NCBI GenBank assembly: GCA_002427735.1
Contig: DIYP01000007.1
Coordinates: 248,001 to 312,000, forward strand
Origin: Flavobacteriales bacterium UBA6051
GTDB taxonomy: Bacteria > Bacteroidota > Bacteroidia > Flavobacteriales_D > Crocinitomicaceae
DNA: 64,000 nucleotides
Reading direction: 5' to 3'
In this document: positions 57,752 to 64,000 of the stretch, piece after piece
How the letters are laid out: each line of letters opens with the position of its first letter
Position numbering within the stretch: the first letter of the stretch is position 1
The notes under the pieces: generated by a model
What the model was told of the DNA's origin: nothing
Databases searched by the model: none
The model's input: only the letters and a program-made list of their open reading frames with translations
Translations under genes and position numbers: made by a program

Positions 57752-60280
57752 ATGGAAGCTAAATTTTCGCAAAGAGTAAAGGATGTAATCAGTTACAGTA
57801 GAGAAGAGGCGCTACGATTAGGTAATGATTTTATCGGGGTTGAGCATTTGTTGCTAGGATTGATTAGAGAAGGAGATGGAAAGGCCATTCTTGTATTACA
57901 AGAATTTCAACTGAATTTAAAAATGATCCGTAAGGAGATTGAACAGACGTTACAGCAATCATCTGGTGTTTCGAATCAAAATCTGGCAAACATACCACTT
58001 GTAAAGCAGGCAGAACGAGTTCTTAAGTTAACTTACCTTGAGGCTAAGTTGCATAAAAGTGCTATGATTGGTACCGAACATCTCTTACTTTCCATTCTGA
58101 AAAATGAGGATAGTGTAGCTTGTAGTATACTTAATAAATATGGTGTGATTTACGATAATGTAAAAGATGAGTTAGAAGCTATGAAAGAAGATGAAATAAC
58201 ACCAAGAGCAGAATTTCCTGGTGGTACTGAAGAAGATGGGGGTGGAGAAGAGTCTTATTCTTCCCAACGTAAACCGTCTGACCCAAAATCAAAGACGCCC
58301 GTACTGGATAATTTTGGGCGTGACTTGACCAAAATGGCAGAAGGAGGTCGCTTGGACCCTATCGTTGGTCGAGAAAAAGAAATAGAACGTGTAAGTCAAA
58401 TCTTATCACGAAGAAAAAAGAATAATCCAATTTTGATCGGGGAGCCTGGTGTGGGTAAGAGTGCAATCGCTGAAGGTTTGGCATTGCGTATTGTTCAGCG
58501 AAAGGTATCTCGTGTATTGTTCAATAAGCGAATTATATCATTGGATTTAGCGTCGCTCGTAGCGGGAACTAAGTATCGTGGTCAATTTGAGGAACGTATG
58601 AAGGCCGTGATGCAGGAAATAGAAAAGAACCCTGATGTGATTCTTTTTATTGATGAAATTCATACGATTATTGGTGCAGGAGGTGCTTCTGGTTCGCTGG
58701 ATGCTTCTAACATGTTTAAACCGGCACTTGCTCGTGGTGAAATGCAGGCAATTGGAGCGACAACTTTAGATGAATTCCGTCAGCATATTGAGAAAGACGG
58801 AGCTTTGGAGCGTCGATTCCAAAAAGTTTTGGTTGAGCCAACTTCTATTGAGGAAACAGTTCAAATTCTTCAGAATATTAAAGAACGCTATGAGGATCAT
58901 CATTCTGTTCGCTACGATGACAATGCGATTCACGCTTGTGTTGCTTTGACAGAGAGATATATTACAGATCGTCATCTGCCAGATAAGGCAATTGATGCCT
59001 TAGATGAGGTTGGTTCACGTGTTCACTTGACAAACATTAATGTTCCTAAGGAGATTTTAGATGTTGAGAAGAAGATCGAAGACCTTAAAGAGCAGAAAAA
59101 TGAAGTGATCAAATCTCAACAATATGAGAAGGCCGCTGAATTGAGAGACGATGAGCGCAAGTTGATGGAAGAGCTTGAAGTTGCTAAAAAGAAGTGGGAG
59201 GAAGAATCCAAGAACAATCGTGTTATTGTAACTGAAGAGCATGTTGCTGAAGTAGTGTCAATGATGAGTGGAGTCCCTGTAACTCGAATTTCAGAATCTG
59301 AAACAGGCCGATTGGCAAGCATGGGTGATGAGATTAAGAACCGAGTGATTGGTCAAGATGAGGCTGTGGCGAAGGTGGTAAAAGCAATTCAACGTAATCG
59401 AGCTGGATTGAAAGACCCAAACAAGCCAATTGGATCATTCTTCTTCCTTGGGCCTACGGGTGTAGGGAAAACGCAACTTGCAAAGGTATTAGCTCAATAC
59501 TTGTTTGATTCGCAGGATGCACTCATTCGAATTGACATGTCGGAATACATGGAGAAATTCTCAATCTCTAGATTGGTTGGAGCACCTCCGGGCTACGTGG
59601 GATATGAGGAAGGTGGTCAGCTTACGGAAAAAGTGAGAAGAAAGCCATATTCAATTGTTTTGTTGGATGAGATCGAAAAAGCGCATCCAGATGTATTCAA
59701 TCTGCTTTTACAAGCGTTGGATGATGGTCATATGACAGATGGTCTTGGGCGTAAGATTGATTTCAAGAATACGATATTAATCATGACCTCAAATATCGGG
59801 GCTCGACAACTAGCAGATTTCGGAACTGGTGTTGGTTTTGGAACAAAAGCGCAAGAAGAACAAAAGGATGAAAATGCCAAGACAGTTGTTCAAAATGCTT
59901 TGAGAAAAGCATTTGCACCGGAATTCTTGAATCGTGTAGATGACATGATTATGTTTAGATCATTGACACGTGAAGATATACATCAGATCATTGATATTGA
60001 GCTTGAAAAACTTTACGGACGTATTAATGAATTAGGATACCAAATTGAAATGACCGAATCTGCAAAAGACTTTATTGTAGAGAAGGGCTATGATGCGAAG
60101 TTTGGTGCGCGTCCGTTGAAACGAGCAATCCAGAAGTTTATTGAAGATCCTCTAGCGGAAGAAATCGTGAAAGCGAACTTGCAAGAAGGGGATTCAATTA
60201 AAGTAGATATGAAAAAAGGTGAATCAGAACTGTCCGTAAAAATTACAAAGGGCAAGGACAAGAAGCCGGAAACAAAATAA
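57752..60280 (+). CDS. clpC: ATP-dependent Clp protease ATPase subunit ClpC
   Basis: AAA+ unfoldase of 842 residues that feeds proteins to ClpP. Start ATG 57752 (MEAKFSQRVKDVI) is standard; a TTG 45 bases upstream is rejected. Seen: two Clp_N repeats (about 1-145, including NDFIGVEHLLLGLIREGDG), AAA-1 with Walker A GEPGVGKSA and Walker B ILFIDEIHT, a UVR motif in the middle (QQYEKAAELRDDERKLMEEL), AAA-2 with Walker A GPTGVGKTQLA and Walker B VLLDEIEKAHPD, and a C-terminal IGF-like loop region. The UVR motif separates ClpC from ClpA. It ends at a terminator before murQ. Confidence 0.97.
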   Translation: MEAKFSQRVKDVISYSREEALRLGNDFIGVEHLLLGLIREGDGKAILVLQEFQLNLKMIRKEIEQTLQQSSGVSNQNLANIPLVKQAERVLKLTYLEAKLHKSAMIGTEHLLLSILKNEDSVACSILNKYGVIYDNVKDELEAMKEDEITPRAEFPGGTEEDGGGEESYSSQRKPSDPKSKTPVLDNFGRDLTKMAEGGRLDPIVGREKEIERVSQILSRRKKNNPILIGEPGVGKSAIAEGLALRIVQRKVSRVLFNKRIISLDLASLVAGTKYRGQFEERMKAVMQEIEKNPDVILFIDEIHTIIGAGGASGSLDASNMFKPALARGEMQAIGATTLDEFRQHIEKDGALERRFQKVLVEPTSIEETVQILQNIKERYEDHHSVRYDDNAIHACVALTERYITDRHLPDKAIDALDEVGSRVHLTNINVPKEILDVEKKIEDLKEQKNEVIKSQQYEKAAELRDDERKLMEELEVAKKKWEEESKNNRVIVTEEHVAEVVSMMSGVPVTRISESETGRLASMGDEIKNRVIGQDEAVAKVVKAIQRNRAGLKDPNKPIGSFFFLGPTGVGKTQLAKVLAQYLFDSQDALIRIDMSEYMEKFSISRLVGAPPGYVGYEEGGQLTEKVRRKPYSIVLLDEIEKAHPDVFNLLLQALDDGHMTDGLGRKIDFKNTILIMTSNIGARQLADFGTGVGFGTKAQEEQKDENAKTVVQNALRKAFAPEFLNRVDDMIMFRSLTREDIHQIIDIELEKLYGRINELGYQIEMTESAKDFIVEKGYDAKFGARPLKRAIQKFIEDPLAEEIVKANLQEGDSIKVDMKKGESELSVKITKGKDKKPETK

Positions 60281-60301
60281 TATAACTGAAGAGTTGTAAA
60301 G

Positions 60302-60337
60302 AAAAGGAGGTGTTCAAAGCATCTCCTTTTTTTATTG
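60302..60337. terminator. Terminator between clpC and murQ
   Basis: AAAAGGAGGTG pairs with CATCTCCTTTT (one G-U pair) over a 7-base loop, followed by a T run on the plus strand and flanked by A on the other, so it can serve both convergent genes. Confidence 0.85.
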
Positions 60338-60356
60338 GCTCAAATTTAAATAAGAA

Positions 60357-61166
60357 CTATTGTTTAGCTCTATAGTTGTCGATGGCTGAACGAACGCTTC
60401 CGTATTCTTTCAAAAGAGACGCGGCATCGGTGTAGCTGATTTTTAATGTTTGCTGAACCATTTTGGTTCCTCTATCGACAAGTTTGTTGTTGCTTAGCTG
60501 CATGTCTACCATGCGATTGCCTTTAACATGACCAAGCTTAATCATGAGCGAGGTGCTGATCATGTTTAGAATTAGTTTTTGGGCTGTTCCAGACTTCATT
60601 CTGGTACTCCCAGTTACAAATTCTGGTCCTACCACGGCTGTCATTGGGAATTGAGCTTCTTTTGCAAGTGGATTTTCGGGGTTACAAGAAATGGATCCGG
60701 TCAACATCCCAAATTCATTCGCCTGCTTCACGGCACCAATAACGTATGGGGTAGTCCCTGAGGCAGCTATTCCGACAAGTGTATCATTTGTATTTAAGTC
60801 GAACTCTTGAAGATCTTTCCAGCCTTTTTCTGGATCATCTTCAGCAAATTCAACAGCTTTTCGAATCGCGGTGTCTCCACCGGCCATGATTCCAACAACA
60901 ATACCGTGATCAACTCCAAATGTTGGTGGACATTCACTGGCATCGACGATGCCTAATCGGCCACTGGTTCCAGCACCAATGTAAAAAAGGCGTCCTCCTT
61001 GTGCCATTTTTTCATAACAATGATCTACAAACTGCTGAATGGAAGGAATGATCTGCTTAACGGTATCTGCCACTGTTTGGTCTTCAGAGTTAATGCCTTT
61101 GAGCAGTTCGGTCGTAGACATCTGCTCCAGATTGTCATAATTGGAAGATGATTCTGTAACTTTCAT
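60357..61166 (-). CDS. murQ: N-acetylmuramic acid 6-phosphate etherase
   Basis: Cleaves the lactyl ether of MurNAc-6-phosphate to give GlcNAc-6-phosphate and lactate, recycling cell-wall muramic acid. The protein has 269 residues. Seen: SIS-fold sugar-phosphate motif IGAGTSGRLGIVDASECPPTF with catalytic Glu78, GIAASGTTPYVIGA, the signature ITGSTRMKSGTAQKLILNM-type segment (TGSTRMKSGTAQK), and NNKLVDRGTKM. Length is slightly below the usual ~300 because the C-terminal helical domain is short. It ends 2 bases upstream of the PyrR-like gene's end-to-start order on the same strand and probably shares its transcript. Confidence 0.94.
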   Translation of the reverse strand: MKVTESSSNYDNLEQMSTTELLKGINSEDQTVADTVKQIIPSIQQFVDHCYEKMAQGGRLFYIGAGTSGRLGIVDASECPPTFGVDHGIVVGIMAGGDTAIRKAVEFAEDDPEKGWKDLQEFDLNTNDTLVGIAASGTTPYVIGAVKQANEFGMLTGSISCNPENPLAKEAQFPMTAVVGPEFVTGSTRMKSGTAQKLILNMISTSLMIKLGHVKGNRMVDMQLSNNKLVDRGTKMVQQTLKISYTDAASLLKEYGSVRSAIDNYRAKQ

Positions 61167-61168
61167 AA

Positions 61169-61660
61169 CTAGACAAGGTAAGCTTTCTGGGTATCAGATA
61201 ACTCTATTTCTACACGTTCTTTTAATGTTGTTGACAGGCTAAGTCCAACAAAGTCAGCTTTGATAGGGAAACGTCTATGCTTTCTATCCACTAGTGCCAC
61301 TGTCTTAATAGCTTTCGTCGGAAAGCCTAGTAATTCTATGAGAGCGTACTGCATAGTCTTACCCGAGTTCAAAACGTCATCTACCAAAACAATATAGCCA
61401 CCTGACATATTCTTTTTGTCATTGCTTAACTGAATAGGTGTTGACCAAGGCTCACTTTTATTCAGTTCAATTTCAAATAGGTGGACGTCTAATTCAGAGT
61501 TATCACGAATAATTTGCGCAATTCTACGAGATAATTCAACGCCATTTCCAACAATTCCACCAATAAAGATCTCTTGTTCTTCAAAGCAATCTTCAAGCAA
61601 CTGATGACCAAGTCGGTTGATTTTTTGATTGATAGCTCTGTCTGAAAGTATTTCTTGCAT
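61169..61660 (-). CDS. Phosphoribosyltransferase, PyrR-like
   Basis: Phosphoribosyltransferase-fold protein of 163 residues. Seen: PRPP-binding loop VLVDDVLNSGKT at 91-102, TVALVDRKHRRFPIKADFVG, which is close to the PyrR signature, and GLSLSTTLKERVEIEL. PyrR acts as a uracil phosphoribosyltransferase and, in some bacteria, as an RNA-binding attenuator of pyr operons. It is divergent from carB, the pyrimidine/arginine carbamoyl-phosphate synthase, which supports a pyrimidine link; I see no PyrR-type attenuator hairpin in the carB leader. A general phosphoribosyltransferase is the alternative. murQ follows after 2 bases. A TAACTTTG at 61680-61687 may be its -7 element. Confidence 0.85.
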   Translation of the reverse strand: MQEILSDRAINQKINRLGHQLLEDCFEEQEIFIGGIVGNGVELSRRIAQIIRDNSELDVHLFEIELNKSEPWSTPIQLSNDKKNMSGGYIVLVDDVLNSGKTMQYALIELLGFPTKAIKTVALVDRKHRRFPIKADFVGLSLSTTLKERVEIELSDTQKAYLV

Positions 61661-61679
61661 AGACTCTACATGTATGTGT

Positions 61680-61687
61680 CAAAGTTA
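61680..61687 (-). promoter_or_regulatory. Candidate -7 element of the PyrR-like-murQ unit
   Basis: TAACTTTG on the minus strand fits TAnnTTTG and would give a leader of about 16 bases before ATG 61660. No TTG box is seen at the usual distance. Confidence 0.32.
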
Positions 61688-61859
61688 AAAGAAATGAATT
61701 AAAAATAGCTTGATAGACTGGGATACATAATCGTGTTAGTAAGCTAATCTACGCCTAGGATCAGGCTTCTACGAGTCAGGGATTGAGTTATTCACTAAAG
61801 TTGTTAACAACATGTCAAAAACTCACCGAAAAGGAACGAAATGAATGAGGATTTTATTC

Positions 61860-61867
61860 TAAATTTG
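61860..61867 (+). promoter_or_regulatory. Candidate -7 element of carB
   Basis: TAAATTTG fits TAnnTTTG; transcription near 61872 would leave a leader of about 50 bases before ATG 61923. The -33 position is not clear. Confidence 0.42.
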
Positions 61868-61922
61868 CGTTCAATTTGGCGCGTCCTTAGAGCGCAAGGT
61901 TGAACCTTATAAAGAGCATATA

Positions 61923-64000
61923 ATGCCGAAAAATAATTCAATTAAGTCCATTCTGATCATCGGAAGCGGACCAATTGTGATAGGTCAAGCATGTGAGTTT
62001 GACTATTCTGGGTCACAAGCAGCAAGATCTTTAAGAGAAGAAGGTATTGAAGTTACCTTGATCAATTCAAATCCAGCAACAATTATGACTGATAAGGTCG
62101 TTGCGGATAATATCTATCTCAAACCACTCGAGCCAGAAAGTATCATCGAGATACTTGAGAAGCATGATATTGATGCAGTACTTCCTACAATGGGAGGACA
62201 AACAGGTTTGAACTTGTGCATCAAGTGTGAAGAGATGGGGATCTGGGATCAGTTTAATGTAGAAACGATTGGAGTAGACATCAATGCGATTGAAATTACT
62301 GAGAACCGTGAGGCTTTCAGAGATTTGATGACTGAAATTGGTGTCCCAATGGCACCGCAAGAGGCTGCGAAGTCCTTTTTAAGAGGAAAAGAAATTGCTC
62401 AGGATTTTGGCTTCCCTTTATGTGTAAGAGCTTCATATACCCTGGGAGGGGCTGGAGCTTCTATTGTACATGATCCTGCAGAGTTTGATGATTTATTGGA
62501 GCGTGGATTGCAATTATCACCAATTCATGAGGTAATGATTGATAAGGCGCTTTTGGGGTGGAAAGAGTATGAGTTGGAGCTTTTAAGAGACAATAATGAT
62601 AACGTTGTCATTATTTGTTCTATTGAGAACTTTGACCCAATGGGAATACATACAGGTGATTCTATAACTGTTGCTCCTGCTATGACCCTTTCAGATACAA
62701 CATTCCAGAAAATGCGTGATATGGCTATCCATATGATGCGTTCTATTGGGAATTTTGCCGGAGGTTGTAATGTGCAGTTTGCTGTATCCCCAGATGAGAA
62801 TGAAGATATCATTGCGATTGAAATTAATCCACGTGTATCGAGATCATCTGCGCTTGCATCAAAAGCTACAGGGTATCCAATTGCTAAGATTGCTGCGAAG
62901 CTTGCAATTGGTTATAACTTGGATGAGCTGGATAATCAAATTACGAAGACGACTTCAGCACTGTTTGAGCCAACTTTGGACTACGTAATTGTCAAAATTC
63001 CACGTTGGAATTTCAATAAGTTCCCAGGTGCGAACAGAGAGCTTGGACTTCAGATGAAAGCAGTGGGAGAGGTTATGGGAATTGGTCGTTCTTTCCAGGA
63101 AGCATTGCAAAAAGCATGTCAATCGTTGGAAATTAACCGAAATGGATTGGGGGCCGATGGCCGTGAGTTAACAGATCAAAATAAGATTTTGGATAGCCTC
63201 GAGCATCCTAGCTGGAATCGACTATTCCATATTTATGATGCTATCAAGTTGGGAATTCCATTTAAAACGATCATGGAGAAGACCAAGATTGACATTTGGT
63301 TCCTTCGACAAATCGAGGATTTAATCAATCTTGAAAAGCGCATTGGAAAGTTCCATTTGGACAATCTTCCAAAAGAATTACTCTTCGAGGCAAAACAAAA
63401 AGGCTACGCCGACCGTCAGATCGCACATATTTTAAGATGTTTGGAATCTGAAGTTTATACGAAGCGTGAAGAGTTTGGAATCTCACGTGTATATAAACTG
63501 GTAGATACATGTGCTGCGGAATTTGAAGCGCAGACTCCTTATTATTATTCAACTTTCGAATACGAAAACGAAAGTACTGTCTCTGATAAAAAGAAGGTGG
63601 TGGTACTAGGTTCTGGTCCGAATAGAATAGGACAGGGAATAGAGTTTGATTACAGCTGTGTACATGGTGTATTGGCTGCTAAAGAAGCTGGTTATGAAAC
63701 GGTAATGATCAATTGTAACCCAGAAACGGTTTCAACTGATTTTGATACTGCGGACAAATTATATTTTGAACCAGTTTTTTGGGAGCATATTTACGACATC
63801 ATTAAGCACGAGAAGCCTGAGGGTGTGATTGTTCAGTTGGGAGGACAAACAGCGCTAAAACTCGCCGAAAAGCTCGAGCGATATGGTATTAAAATCATGG
63901 GGACAAGCTATGAGGCACTGGATATTGCTGAAGATAGAGGTCGTTTCTCAAAGGTTCTTGAAGATAATGGAATACCATTCCCTAAATATGGAGTTGTTGA
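61923..64000 (+). CDS. carB: Carbamoyl-phosphate synthase large subunit (partial, runs off the right edge)
   Basis: Large subunit of carbamoyl-phosphate synthase, which makes carbamoyl phosphate for pyrimidines and arginine. From ATG 61923 about 692 of the usual ~1070 residues are visible and the frame runs off the right edge. Seen: first pre-ATP-grasp domain SILIIGSGPIVIGQACEFDYSG, first ATP-grasp with LCVRASYTLGGAGASI and EINPRVSRSSALASKATG, the oligomerisation domain, and the start of the second half (VVVLGSGPNRIGQGIEFDY, QLGGQTALKLAEKLE). It is divergent from the PyrR-like gene. The small subunit carA is not in the window. Confidence 0.96.
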   Translation, partial: MPKNNSIKSILIIGSGPIVIGQACEFDYSGSQAARSLREEGIEVTLINSNPATIMTDKVVADNIYLKPLEPESIIEILEKHDIDAVLPTMGGQTGLNLCIKCEEMGIWDQFNVETIGVDINAIEITENREAFRDLMTEIGVPMAPQEAAKSFLRGKEIAQDFGFPLCVRASYTLGGAGASIVHDPAEFDDLLERGLQLSPIHEVMIDKALLGWKEYELELLRDNNDNVVIICSIENFDPMGIHTGDSITVAPAMTLSDTTFQKMRDMAIHMMRSIGNFAGGCNVQFAVSPDENEDIIAIEINPRVSRSSALASKATGYPIAKIAAKLAIGYNLDELDNQITKTTSALFEPTLDYVIVKIPRWNFNKFPGANRELGLQMKAVGEVMGIGRSFQEALQKACQSLEINRNGLGADGRELTDQNKILDSLEHPSWNRLFHIYDAIKLGIPFKTIMEKTKIDIWFLRQIEDLINLEKRIGKFHLDNLPKELLFEAKQKGYADRQIAHILRCLESEVYTKREEFGISRVYKLVDTCAAEFEAQTPYYYSTFEYENESTVSDKKKVVVLGSGPNRIGQGIEFDYSCVHGVLAAKEAGYETVMINCNPETVSTDFDTADKLYFEPVFWEHIYDIIKHEKPEGVIVQLGGQTALKLAEKLERYGIKIMGTSYEALDIAEDRGRFSKVLEDNGIPFPKYGVV

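Overview
The window is chromosomal DNA of a member of the Bacteroidota, most likely a marine-type Flavobacteriales relative. The support is lineage-specific: a short RpoD without region 1.1, AT-rich intergenic DNA with the Bacteroidetes -7 promoter element TAnnTTTG, a PUR-alpha-like DUF3276 protein, DUF4294, BatA-domain and LptF/G-type proteins, TonB receptors with a carboxypeptidase-regulatory-like N-terminus, and several secreted proteins with type IX secretion (T9SS) C-terminal sorting domains. Genes are densely packed, often overlapping. I see no rRNA, tRNA, CRISPR array, insertion sequence or prophage.

Layout. 1-3123 (minus): ParA, PUR-like protein, ABC exporter. 3207-5945 (plus): leucine dehydrogenase, nusB, DUF1573 lipoprotein, yajC. 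5964-12396: small envelope proteins, an AlkD-like protein, and a probable zinc-acquisition cluster (His-rich exported protein, ZnuD-like TonB receptor, Cys-rich lipoprotein), then a tiny HWPGA-motif membrane protein and a T9SS thioredoxin-like protein. 12454-13863 (minus): collagen-like repeat protein. 13917-20627: a signalling/biosynthesis island with a four-gene minus-strand operon (E1/ThiF-nitroreductase fusion, GNAT-like acyltransferase, 7TM histidine kinase, REC-PAS regulator) and a divergent stand-alone REC regulator. 20697-24708 (minus): GAPDH, RpoD, HtrA. 24846-31157 (plus): a tight run of dapF, an unknown protein, a GNAT, mltG, a glycosylasparaginase and a beta-mannosidase. 31158-36033 (minus): a lipoprotein, a gingipain-like C25 protease and an unknown T9SS protein. 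36195-37015 (plus): MarR and OsmC. 37232-51271 (minus): pseudouridine synthase, methyltransferase, degenerate dihydroorotase, BatA/vWA protein, flavin-type oxidase, TIGR02757 protein, LolD-like ATPase, RibBA, two glycosyltransferases, LptF/G permease, START-like protein and two lipoproteins. 51360-57237 (minus): rpsA, TPR protein, gyrA. 57752-60280 (plus): clpC. 60357-61660 (minus): murQ and a PyrR-like protein, divergent from carB (61923 to the right edge).

How the parts work together. Housekeeping functions (segregation, transcription, translation, topology, cell-wall and pyrimidine/riboflavin synthesis) are interleaved with envelope functions. The pairing of a glycosylasparaginase with a beta-mannosidase suggests removal of the innermost core of N-linked glycans. 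The 13.9-20.6 kb island is the best candidate for an undescribed system: a predicted adenylating/flavin-reducing fusion enzyme is translationally coupled to an acyltransferase and co-transcribed with a membrane sensor kinase, with two closely related receiver proteins that lack a recognisable DNA-binding output.

Several genes (7926, 24846, 36195, 41693) have a good -7 element only 4-5 bases before the start codon, which suggests leaderless mRNAs. All functions are inferred from reading the sequence; no database search was run.
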